Assembly (NCBI GenBank): GCA_009760885.1
Contig: CM019691.1
Coordinates: 29,992,314-30,056,313, forward strand
DNA from: Achatina immaculata
Lineage: Eukaryota > Mollusca > Gastropoda > Stylommatophora > Achatinidae
Length of the DNA stretch: 64,000 nucleotides
Direction: 5' to 3'
Shown: piece by piece, positions 49,901 to 63,300 of the stretch
Layout: each line of letters starts with the position of its first letter
Numbering within the stretch: the first letter of the stretch is position 1
Made by a program: the position numbers and the translations under genes
The notes under the pieces: model-generated
The model's database searches: none
What the model saw: the letters and a program-made list of their open reading frames with translations, nothing else
Told to the model about the DNA's origin: nothing

Positions 49901-52900
49901 TAGCTTAATAAAAAAAAATAGAATTCCATCTTAGAACTTAGATGTGTATCTGCTAATTTTGTATTCTGAACTGATTTTTTTTTCCTATTAGATATTTCTG
50001 CAGCGCCCCTTTGACCCTCAGGATATGTCCCTAGTGTCCCTTTTTTTTGGTTTAATTAGTTCTGATGTCCCCGAGTGCTCCTTTTTTCATCTCTCTCACA
50101 CACACACACACACACCCACCCACCCACCCACCGGATTTTCCAACTGTTAACATTGTGAACCACTGATGTAGAGATAGTGTCCATTTCCAAATGTCCAGAA
50201 GTGGAGGACATTGAATGTGTATATTATGATCATAAGTTACCATATTTTATAGATATATATATAAAAGCCCACCCGTGTGGTACCAAGGATCTGCAAAGAG
50301 TAGGACCACTGTACCCTACCACGCATGATCGTAAAAGGTGACTAAGAAGGGTTCGGCATAAGGCCAGCAACCCTATCTGGTAAAAAAAACTATCAGACTG
50401 CTACAGAAACGGAAGCAAGGGAAAAAACAAATGCAGGTGGAAGGAGAAATGCATATCAGGAAACTGAGCCCATGAAGGTTGTGGATGAAAGCCAGCCACT
50501 GGAAGTCCCCAGCCTGACTGCAGACCTCCTGGAACCTAAACACAAGATGCAAATAGGCAGCTGGAATGTAAGAACACTTAACCAGACTGGAAAACTAGCA
50601 CAAACCATCAAGGAAATGCACAGATACAAACTAGACATACTAGGAATACAAGAAGCAAGATGGACAGGACAAGGCAGAAGGAAATTAACAACACAGCACA
50701 CAGAAGATACAATAATATGGTCAGGTAAAGAAGATCTTCATGAAGGAGGAGTAGCATTGATTATAACAAAAGAAGCATCAAGAGCATTGCTGAAATGGAC
50801 CCCAATAAATGAGAGATTATTATATGCACGCTTCAACTCAAGATTCACGAAGCTGTCTATTATAGTTTGTTATGCACCAACAGAAGCAGCTGAAGAGGAA
50901 TTAAAAGAAGATTTTTACAACAGCCTCCAAGCCACAGTAGAAACAATACCCAAGCATGATATGCTACTCATCTTGGGCGACTTCAATGCAAAAGTAGGTG
51001 AAGGAAATGAAAATAGAAGAAGAATCATGGGAAGAGAAGGAATCGGAGAAATAAATGAAAATGGAGAAAGACTGTGCAGTTTCTGTGAAGATAATATGAT
51101 GACCATCGGAGGGACAATTTTCCAACATGAAAACATCCATAAGGTGACTTGGAGGTCGCCAGATAAAAACACAGAAAACCAAATCGATCACATACTAATA
51201 AACAACAAGTGGAAACGGTCACTACAAGATGTGCGAGCAAAGAAAGGAGCAGATGTAGGAAGCGATCACAACCTTCTGGTAGCAAAAATAAAACTAAAAT
51301 TAAGGAAAGCCAAAATAGGAGAACACAGAAAGATACATTTTGATACAAGAAAACTGAAAGACCAGCAAACAAGAAATGAATTCTCAATAGTACTTAAGAA
51401 CCACTTCAGTGTCCTACAAGACAAAGCAGAAATGTCCATACTAGAATTCAATAAAACACTACAAGAAACAGCAAAAGAGGTGCTGGGATATTGGAAATGA
51501 AAAAAAGAGGAATGGATAAGCAAGACCACATGGGAAAAGATAGAGCAAAGAAAAGAAATTAAGAAAAAATTACTGAACACCAAATCACAACGACTTAAAG
51601 AACAAGTTTTAAGTAATTATGCACAAAAAGACAAAGAAGTGAAGGAATCATGCCGTCAAGATAAATGTCAATACTATGATAACTTAGCAGAAGCAGCTGA
51701 GAAAGCAGCATACACAAATGACATGAAAACCATATATAAAATCACAAAGCAGATGACAGGTAACTTCAACACAAGATGTGAAAGTGCAGTACGGACACAA
51801 AATGGACAACTGGTCAGTGGAGAAAGAGAAAAAATTGAAAGATGGAGGGAACACTTTAACACCCTACTACAGAACACAAGCAGCACAAACAATAGACATA
51901 CCTGAAGCAAAAACGGAACTAAACATCAATACAGGACCAATAACAATAAGTGAAGTAAAGGAGGCGATAAAGAAGCTAAAATCAGACAGGGCATCAGGTG
52001 AAGATGAAGTGACTGCTGAGATATTGAAAGCAGAAGAAACAGAAACACCTAAACAACTTTGCCGGATATTACAACAAATTTAGGATCTAGAAAAAGCCCC
52101 AGAGGAGTGGAAAACTGGTCTTATAGTAAAACTACCAAAGAAGGGTGACCTCAGAGATTGCGGGAACTGGAGAGGCATTACCCTACTGCCACTCACCAGT
52201 AAAGTATTTTGCAGAATAATCATCAACAGAATTGTACCAACACTTGAGGAAAAACTTCGGAAAGAGCAGGCAGGATTTAGGAAAGGAAGATCATGCATAG
52301 ATCACATATTTGTACTTAGACAAATATTAGAACAGGCAAATGAGTGGCATAGCACAACATATGCACTATTCATAGATTTTGAGAAAGCCTTTGACAGTGT
52401 CAACAGAGATGCACTGTGGAAAATCCTAAGATGGCATGACCTCCCCCACAAGATAGTAAATGTAATCAATATGAGGGTTTTCAGTGCAAAGTTATCTGTG
52501 GAGAACATACCTCCAGCAGCTTTAGGGTACAAACAGGAGTGAAACAGGGACGTGTACTATCACCAACATTATTTATCTTGGCAGTAGACTGGTTAATGAA
52601 GGAGGCAACATCAGACAAACGCAGAGGATTACAATGGACCCTTGACACAGTGCTGGAGGACCTTGACTTTGTGGACGACATTTGTCTATTATCAAGCAGT
52701 CACAAAGATATGCAAGATAAAATAAACAAGCTAACTCAGAATGCGAACAACATAGGACTAAAGATCAACGTAGGAAAGACAAAGTTAATGAAGCAAAATG
52801 TGAACAACAGAAATGTACTCAGAGTAGATAACAAGTTAGTGGAGGAGGTCAACGAATTTGTATACCTTGGCAGCAGAGTAGTAGAAAATGGAGACAGCAC

Positions 52901-55900
52901 AGAGGACATCAACAGTAGACTTACTAGAGCAAACCAGGCTTTTGCAGTGCTGCAGACTATATGGAAATCAAAAAAACTAAGCATAAATATGAAAATCAGG
53001 ATATTTAAGAGTAATGTTCTAAGTGTACTACTCTATGGAAGTGAGTGCTGGAAAATCACCAAAACCATAGAAAACAAGTTGAATTCTTTCCAGACTAAAT
53101 GTTTACGAAGAATTAGGATAATATTCTGGCCAAACACAAATAACATCTTATTGGCAGAAATGCAGATGAAGCCACTGACAACAATTATTGAGGAAAGATG
53201 CTGGCGATGGTTGGGACATGTGCTCCGAATGACTGACAACTCACTACCAAAAATAGCACTAAGATGGACACCACAGGGGAACAGAAGTAAGGGTAGACCA
53301 AAAGAGACATGGAGAAGAACAATAGAAAGGATGTTGAGCAATAGAGGGCTCACCTGGGCAAGAGCAGAAAAAAAGGCAAAGGACAGACATTTGTGGAAAA
53401 CCCTTGCGGAAGCCCCATGTGCCCTGGGCACTTAAGGTTCAGAGAGAGAGAGAGATATAAAAGCCAAAACTGAAGAAAGTAGCCTATTTTTCCATGGACC
53501 GTCAGGTTTCATTTTATGTGCATCTGTCCATTACTTGTCATTTCCAGGAGTTCTCTCTATTTTAACAAGTAGCTGATTTGTTATGGCCTCAAGTGCTCAA
53601 GTAATTCACGCCTTTTTAAAAATGAAACTATCACAATACCAGTGACAAGATTTTATTATCTTGAGAAAAATGATCAGTGTACCAGCACTGTGAATACATG
53701 TGTGGCAGTATGTCATTCGCATATGTCAGTCACATGATGAGAAGAAATACTCAGACAATCCCAAAACAAGCTGTCAAGTGAAACACAACAGGCAAAAAAA
53801 AAAAAATGGGTCGACCACGTGAAACTCTGAAGAGGACACTGTTAAGAGAGGCCAAATTAGTCAGCATAAAATCCCTTGATGAGGTTGAAAAGCTTGCCGA
53901 AAACAGGAAAACTTGGCGAACGTACCATGCAAGCCCTATGTGACGTATAATGGCACAGAAAGGATGTAAGATGTAAGTATGTCATTCACTTGAACCTTTT
54001 CCTTTACTGCCAGCCTCCACATCACAGCAGCAGCGTATAAAAAAATTCAGTCATCTAATCTGCATTTAACAATAAATCAAATTTTTAAACCAATTCATGT
54101 TAAAATGTTTTTCAATTTGGTATTTCTTTAAGGTGGAAGGCTGTGATTAACAGACTTGTGGCATATGTGCCAACAAAACTTTACTCAGCCTTACTTGAAC
54201 ACATCAATAAAAAAAAAAAAAAAACCAAGCTATTTTGCTTAGTTCCTGGAATCCTGCCAAGCCCCCAAAAAGGAGGACAAATCAGTGACCAGCTCCAGGC
54301 CTGATTGAGGACAGAGTGCTAAAAAGATGTGCTGCTAGACACCCTGGACGTGCTGCTGGACACCCTAGATGTGCTGCTGGACACCCTAGATGTGCTGCTG
54401 GGCACCCTGGACGTGCTGCTGGACACCCTAGATGTGCTGCTGGACACCCTAGATGTGCTGCTGGACACCCTAGACGTGCTGCTGGACACCCTAGATGTGC
54501 TGCTGGACACCCTAGACGTGCTGCTGGACACCCTAGACGTGCTGCTGGACACCCTAGACGTGCTGCTGGACACCCTAGACGTGCTGCTGGACACCCTAGA
54601 CGTGCTGCTGGACACCCTAGACGTGCTGCTGGACACCCTAGATGTAGACAATGAATGAAATTGAGCAATATCAGCTTAATTGAAGGCGCACAAGTTTCTA
54701 ATTGTATCAGATGGAAAACAGTGTGGCTTGCAGTATAGCACAATGTGTACTGTTTGAAGGCTAACTAAACACACTGTGCTCTATCACTTTACTAGTTTAT
54801 AACAGGTTTGTCTGGCTATAATAAGTGTTCTGAAAATTTTGATGAAATGTTGATTAGTGGTAGCATTTTGTTCACTTTTGTTACCTTTTGAAGTGTTCAG
54901 TTTTTACAGTCTCTCTGTTTTTTTTTCCCTAATTCTTCCAGGCTACCTTGAGTACCAAGCACAATCTCCAGATGAGGGAGCATTGGTTTCAGCAGCCAGG
55001 AATTTTGGCTTTGTATTCAAGGTAAAAATGCAAGATAAGATGCTGTCCATACTGTTCACATAATGGAAATGGAAATTAGAATCTAGAACTGTGCTGTTAC
55101 TAAAGAGGCTCTTTCCAGATTCTCATATCATATGTGAGTGCCAGTGCTGAAATACAAAGATGCCTTAATTTGTAAAATGTGAACAGGAATCTAAGAGTTG
55201 AAATTTGGCACATGTAAGTGGAGAAAAGAGATAAGCCCAGACCAACACTCCAAAAAATGTTCATCTGTACCTACTTCACAGTAAAAGCTCCATCTCATTC
55301 TATCATAATGTACCTGACCAAGATACCTCTTTTTTCCACTCGTTGTGGCCCTCTTCTTCTTTTTTCCTTATTTGTGCTTTGCAGTATTTTAATATACATC
55401 TTAACGTTTAACCTAGACAGTTTGTCTTGTTTTAATTCTTTTCATTAACTTAAAAATGCCTGTTATATGAAAGCGTAGTTCTTTGTGAAACTTAACAAGG
55501 ATTGATTCTCTGCAGAACATCACATGAGTTTTGTGCTATGTTATTGGACTAAAACGTAGTTCCAAATTATTAGAACTGATAAACTTATTGAAATAATAAT
55601 AGTGATAAAGTGACGCTTTTTTTTAAAAAAAAAATATTTAATGATTTGCTCATCAATTGCCAGTTTGTAAGTTGTGTTGTTTTTTTTTTTAAAACAGTTT
55701 GGTTTTTATTTTCTTTTGTATTTCAGTCACGAACACCCAGTACCATTACTATATCAGTGCATGGTCAAGAGGAAACATACGAGTTGCTAAGCATTCTCGA
55801 CTTCAACAATGTCCGGAAGAGGATGTCTGTAAGAATACATTCCTGCTCACCCCGTTCAAAATAACATATATTGTGTCAGTGTCAAGGTTTTCTCTGACCA

Positions 55901-57287
55901 AAAAAAAAAAAAAATTCAGTTTTACTGTGATCATTTTGGCAGTGGAAACTGAATAGTGGAATCATTGTTGTCATGGATTCTCATATTTTGACTGAAGGTT
56001 GTGGTAGTGATGGTGATGGTAGTTTAGGATAGGTCATTTGTGGAAAACAGCTTCAGCAGTGTATTCTTAGAGTTGGTAACACTGAAAATTTGGGATTCGT
56101 TTATAGTTAATTTGACACTTCAAATTACAAGTACTAATTCTTTGCTTATTTATGGAAATTACAAGTAATCATTCAGGCATGGATAGGGAATTACTTGTTT
56201 TGTTTTTTTTTTTTACTTTTTTTTTGTGTGTGTCATTTATTGTTTTCTGTTACTTCTGTTATTATTGTTGAGTTTTACAGTAATTATAATTCCATATGTT
56301 TTGTGTTACTTCTATTATTATTATAGGTAGTTTTAGTATAATATCATTATATCCTTCTTCACTTCCCATTCATGTAACCACTGATATATGTCATAACAAG
56401 AGTGCAGAAGGGAAATTTGACCACTACTGAAAGATTCAAGGGGAAAAAAAAAATAAAAGAGAATGACCACATCTTTGTTCTTTCACATATGATTTTGGCC
56501 CTCTTGTTTCCAGAAATATGGTGTTTCTAGAGAACAGTTCCTTTACTTGGAATGCCAAGAGCTACAGTTGTTTTCTGAAACTGCAGTATTGTACAGTATA
56601 TTCCATTGTCATTTCTTGTTCACAGTAGATCAGGTTGGACCATTTCTTATTTTTTAAAAATTTATTATATAGGTGGTTTCTTGGTCTGTGGCATCATGTT
56701 CTTAGTCTGAATAAGATTATTTGTTGTGCAAGGAGATTGAGGGAGGAACACTAGCACAGTCTGGTCAGATGGCATGGGGAAATGGAAGCAGTGGACTTCA
56801 TTAATGTCACCAAAATCTGTATGGCCTGCTTCTGTGTGCCTGCATTGGCTTCTTAAAGGTGATGACCAAGAAGTTATGTGAAGCTAAAGAATAATACTGC
56901 AGCATTGCTATGTTGTATATGATGTTATCACTTATTTGATAACAGACATGAAACTGTTGAGCTTTAGTAGGCACGGTTAGCTGTTGATGAAATAAATGCT
57001 GTTTTATCAAATCCTGTACACCTTATCCTGTAGGTCATTGTCAAGAAGGATGGCAAGATCCAGCTGCTGTGTAAGGGTGCTGACACAATTATGTTTGGAC
57101 TTCTGGACAGCAAGTGTGATGAACTGAAGGAACTGACTACACATCATCTGAATGTTAGTTCCTTTCCTTTAGTTAGTTACCTTTCTTAAGAATATTTATG
57201 AGATGATGTTTAAACTTTGGAAAGACTTGTTTTTCTAGTATTGTTCTCTGTTTCTTCTGTTATTTCTTATGCAGTTTTTGTGTGTAT

Positions 57288-57335
<48 letters not shown>

Positions 57336-60300
57336 GTCTCCCTGCAGCTAAGCTGGAAAATATAAAATATATTTGTTTTAAAATTTTTAAAAAGGGAGAG
57401 AACTTTGCGTGTTAACAAAACCATTAGTAGTAATGTAGCCATTGATCCTCTGCATTGCTTGGCGACATAAAACTGCACTTGAACAGTGGCTGATAAATGA
57501 TGATGATTTTTTGGTGTTTCAGGACTTTGCACAGACGGGCCTGAGGACTCTGGTTCTAGCATACAAATATATTGATGAGGATGAGTTTACCGAGTGGCGC
57601 AAGAGGCATCATGAAGCAAGGTAGGGATCACAAGCTTTTTCTGTTGAAATTGACCTCATCTTTTCTTGCATTTTAAAACAGTGTTTGAGCAGGTAATTTT
57701 ATATTTTATTATATAAGAGCATTTGTTTTTATTATTTATTATATAATATCAGCACCAACTACAGGGAGATCAGAGTCCAGGGATGGCCCCAAGAGAGAAA
57801 CACAGTTCCCAATCTTTCATGTATTGTGCCTCTCTCTTGCTATTCTGATTTCCAGTATATATTCTTACAAATTCTAATATCTTTACCATCTGTTATTAAG
57901 TTTTTCCAACATTTCTGTTATATCTTCATGTCTAACTTTGTCAAAAGCTTTCATGTAATCAGTAAAGCACAAGTGTAAATTTTTTTTTTTTTACCTCTAG
58001 AGATCATTGTGTTGTAGTTCTCAATATAAAAATTGCATCACTCATGCTTTTTTCTTCAACAAAACCACATTGTTCTTCTGTGATTTCAGTTTTTATTTTA
58101 TTTGAATATTCTCAGGTTATTCTTGCGATGTTAATCACATTCAGTTATGCCAGCTTTCTGCAGAATTGTGATGAAAACTGATTTGGACAAATCTGATGGT
58201 ACATGTCTTGTGTCATAGATCATATTTAGGAGATTTGTTACTTTTTTCTGTGTAGACATCTATCCCATGATCATTTCTCTTGTGATATTATCAGGTCTTA
58301 GTGGCTACCTTGCCTGCATTTATTTGAATGTGTTTCTTACTTCTGTTTCCAGTATAGGTGGTCCGTTATTATTCATGCTTAACTGAACCACTCATTTCTC
58401 TGGTCATCTCTCCATGCTCTTTTTTCCATAATTACTTTGCCCTCCTTTTGTTTTCAAGCAGCCTGTTGCTTTGATTGTTCTTTTCCCACAAAGTTCTTTT
58501 GTCTTTTTTATGAAATTTTTTGTCATTATAAAACTGTTTTTCAATCTCATTACACTCCACTGAAAGCCACCTCTCTCTCTCTCTTCCTTGCACCGCCTTC
58601 TTATTTCTTTGTTATTCTTTTCATACACTGGTTATTTTTGTTCTTCCTTCTCTTCTTTATCAACTCTAGAATGTCATCAGCCATCTACCTTTTCTTAGCT
58701 TGTGTCTATGCCTTTGGTACTGAGGCTTTTAATGCCTGATGGAATGATTCTTTTAAGATTTCTCATTTATCATTTACATCTTGAAATAATAATCTGATAA
58801 TGCCTTGTTTTTAAATTCTATGTTGAATTTCTCTTTTATTTCTTTGTCTTTTCCTGATACATCTGTATTTAGTTTAACATTTCTGGTCATTATTTTAACA
58901 GTCTTCAATTTTAACCTTAACTTTGCTATTACTAATCTGTAGTTGGTGTGACAGTCTGTTTCAGGGGTTACTTTAGCTACCTGGAGAGTATTTCTGAAAC
59001 TTCTATTAAAAAGATAAATCTCTCTGGTTTTGGGTCTTATTGTCTGGGCTTTTCCAGGTGTATAACCTTCTTAGGTGTTGCTGGTACCAGCTCCAACCAA
59101 TGATTGTATTGTGGATTTTTGCCCATCCAGCCATTATATCTCCTCTGTTATTACACTTTCCAAGACCATAACTTCCTACTGCATACTCTTCTTATCAGTT
59201 CCCTACTTTGGCATTGAAATCCCCCATTTTTGCAGTTAATTCAGATTGTTTTCATTGTTTTATTGCACTGTCCATGTGGTCACAAAATTCCTCTACCTCC
59301 TCTTCTGAGCTGTTTGCTGTTGGGATGTCAGCCTGTATGATGTTAATGTCCATAAGTGTACCCTATAATTTGACCAGTAGTACCCTGTATGACATTTCCT
59401 AGTGTCCTGAAATTTTCTTGTATGTGATCATTGTCACACATTTTTTCCCTAGACTTCCCCTCCCGAACAGAAAATTTTATGACCTAGCAACTCCTTTTCT
59501 CCAGAACATGTTCTTCTCATCATCATCATGTGCCGTGCCGACTGGCGTTGGCTATTATGCTTCTCCAGAGTACGCGATCCTTCATGCATGCCATCAGCTC
59601 AGTTGGTGATCTCCTCTCACACCATCCCGTCAGACTGTCCAGTATCATTTCTCTTGGTCTTCCTCTTGATCTTCTTCCTTCTATTTTTCCTGTTGTTATA
59701 ATATTTTCAATGCCCCCTCTTCTCATTGCATGTCCTATGAAAGTACATTGTCTCTCTCTTATCTTTTTGACAAGGTTTTTTGTCTCTCCAGCTCTTCTCC
59801 TACATTCTTCATTAGTTATTTTTGCTGTCCAGGGAATTCGCAACATTCTTCTAATAAACCACATTTCTGCTGCTTCCAATGATTTTTGTGCAGACTTGCC
59901 TATTGTCCATGATTCACTTCCATATAACAAGATAGGTTCAATATAGCATTTTAGGACTCGTTTTCTAACATTCATTGATAAGGATGTGTTGGTCAATATG
60001 TTTCTCATTCTCTGAAATGCAGTCTTTGCTTGGCCTATTCTGTTCCTAATTTCTGTTCTGCATTTCCCAACTAAAGAAATAGAAAAGAAATTAGACTCTT
60101 TTGAAAACAAATGCCTAAGGAAAATACTCGGCATCAAGTGGAATGAATTCAAGAACAATGCAGAGATAAGACAGATGACTGAACAACAACCAGTCTCACG
60201 GGTGATCAGGAAAAGGAGATGGACATATGTTGGCCACTTGATGAGAAGAAATGAGCAGAGAATCCCAAAACAAGCTATCAAGTGGAACACAACAGGCCGA

Positions 60301-63300
60301 AGAAAAAGGGGCAGACCACGTGAAACTCTGAAGAGAACATTATTAAGAGAGGCCAAGTTAACAGGCATAAAATCCTTTGATGAGGTTGAAAGACTCGCCG
60401 AAGACAGGAAAAATTGGCGAACTACTTTGCGAGCCCTATGTGACGTCTAACGGTACGGGAAGGATATAAGATAAGATATAAGATTTCCCATCTGAAGTTA
60501 TTACTGCTCCAAGGTATTTGAATTTCTGCACCTGCTTTAGAACAGTTCCGTTTAATTTAATACTGCATGCTGGTGGATTCTGTTTCTTAGATATAACTAT
60601 AGTCTCTGTCTTTTTGATGTTCAAAGTAAGGCCTTTCTGTTCACTTTCTTTGGCGACTTTATCCAAGAGATTTTGCAGGTCTTGTTGGTTCTCTGCTATC
60701 AGTACTGTGTCGTCAGCATACCGAAGGTTGTTAATATTGTATCCTCCAATTTTTATGCCTGGTTCTGTGATGATTGTTCTTAGAATAAGAGAAAAAAGGT
60801 CTGGAGATAGTACACATCCTTGTCGCACCCCTTGTTTTATAGGTTGATATTTTCCAATTCTATTTTCAACACGAACTGCTGCTTCTTGCTGCCAGTATAG
60901 ATGTTTTACAATCCTCAGGTCTTTGCCATCTATATTGATGTCTTCAAGCATTTTAATAATTTCATTATGTTTCACCTTGTCAAATGCCTTGGTGTAATCA
61001 ATGAAGCATAAGTAGAGATCTTTCTGTACTTCTAAAGCTCTTTCTGTTAGTGTTCGTAAAGCATAAATGGCATTGTGTGTTCCCTTTCCTTCAACAAATC
61101 CAAACTGTTCATCTGCTATTTCCATTTTTATCTTTTTCCTTGTTCTTCTCATAATGATTCTCAGAAGTAGCTTCGTTATGTGACATGAGAGGCTGATAGT
61201 CCGGTGGTCGTCACATTCCTTTGCACCTGACATGTTCTTCTGGAACTATATATTAATGCTTGTTGTATAAACTGTTTTATTTCTAGCACCTCTATGGATG
61301 ACAGAGATGGCAAGCTAGACAGGGTTTATGAGGAAATTGAGCAGAACATGATACTGGTTGGGGCCACAGCCATTGAAGATAAGCTTCAGGATGGAGTTCC
61401 CGAGACCATAGCTAATCTAGCCCTTGCTGGTATCAAGATCTGGGTTTTGACCGGTGATAAGCAAGGTGAGATGACTTGTATTCTTCTGATAAGCGGGGAA
61501 ATATTGCACTTTTTATGGCTTCATGTTATCTCCTTACATGAAGCAAATCACTGATACCCTATCCAAAAAAAAAAAAGTCTTGTCTCCTCATGGTACCGGA
61601 GGAAGGAGATGGACATCATCTTTTCCCTGATGCTACACACCGAGTTTTTACAGAAGAGAGCATGAAGTGGTTATGAAAAACAAAACAGTATTTTGGCAAA
61701 ATATGCTTTTATCAAGGACAGCAGAGAAGATAAAATACACACAAAAAAACTATGTATATCCAAGTTCCACTCATAAGATTGAGTACAGACAGGAGAGCAG
61801 GAAGAGCTTGCTCCTACTGTATTTTACAATCAAGTAAGCTACCATGGTAGCAGACAGAGCAATCTCTTCCTCCCTACCACCCTCACTCACTCTTCACAAT
61901 TTTGTGACACAGGATATTGCTAGGAAACATATCTGTGATGTGAAGTGTAGTTCATTAGAATCTGACCACAGAAGGTAGTGTAAAAAATCAGTGATAGTTC
62001 TATACATCCTCCTAATGGGATACAGTGTTAGTACCCATATTTTCCTTGGCCTTTTGGCACACTAGATGGTGATGGCAGCATCATGCTTACCATCTTTACT
62101 TCCATAGCTCCAAGAGGATCTTGGTACCCTTTAATACAACTAGAGACTGGGAGGGACATTGATATCTGCATCCATGAGAGTGATATAAGAGAAGTAGAAA
62201 GTTCTGGAGTTGCTGTTAAAATATTTATATTGTTCTAAACAGTAAACTAATTCTTACATCCTTCCTGTGCTGTTAAGTGTCACATAGAGCTCGCATGGTA
62301 GTTTGCCAAGTTTTCCTGTTTTCAGTGAGCTTTTCAACCTCATCAAGGGATTTTATGTCTACTAATTTGGCCTCTCTTAACAATGTTCATTTTAGAGTTT
62401 CATGTGGTCGACTGATTAAGGCATAATAAATCCACACCTGGCATCTCAGTAAAAATGTCTTGTTATAGCACACACCTTCTTCCTTAGTGTCCCTGGAACC
62501 ATGAGCTGGTGTTCTTTGCTGCTGATGCAGTGAAGACGTCAAGGCACAGCATTGTGTAAGCTTTGGAGCAGATCTTGACGCGGTGTGCAATACTTCTTTA
62601 GCAGTCTCCACCACTGTTGGAACTATGGTGATCCCCGCCTTATTAGCCAGGCCTGGCTTGTTACAGGGAATGTTGATGAAGAGGTGGGACAGTCTTAGTC
62701 AAGCTATGATTTGCCAACCCTGACACTAACATGTCAGCTATGATTTGCCAACCCTGACACTAACATGTCATCTGCAATTTGCCAACCCTGACACTAACAT
62801 GTCAGCTGCGATTTGCCAACCCTGACGCTAGCATGTCAGCTATGATTTGCCAACCCTGATGCTAACATGTCAGCTATGATTTGCCAACCCTGACACAGCA
62901 TGTCAGCTATGATTTGCCAACCCTGACACTAACATGTCAGCTATGGGTTACTGATTGCTAAATTGGACAGCATTACTGCAATGCCTCATGTATAGTTGTA
63001 TACATGCACTAATTATTGTGTAAATTGGACAGCATCTTTACCCTCCGTACTTCACGTCTGTCCTACTGTATCATGTAACCCACCAATCACGAAAAGTTCA
63101 GGAGTCCAGTTTTGATATTGTTCTGAGCTGCTTAGTGTTTGCCTTACTCAGCCTTCCTAAATGCATTTCAGAAACTGCTATCAACATTGGTTACTCCTGC
63201 CGCCTGCTGACAGACGAGATGGAGGAACCTTTCATCATTGATGGAGAGACTGAGGAAGAAGTGGAAAGTCAAATGAAGAAAGCGTTAGAGGACATCGATG

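Noticed and set aside
50964..51583. Antisense open frames across LINE-A
   Set aside because: They mirror the endonuclease coding strand and are rich in Leu/Phe/Ser, as expected of shadows.
54282..54743. Apparent GCPAARL repeat protein on the minus strand
   Set aside because: It is an effect of the 21-bp minisatellite; all frames without stops in the unit stay open.
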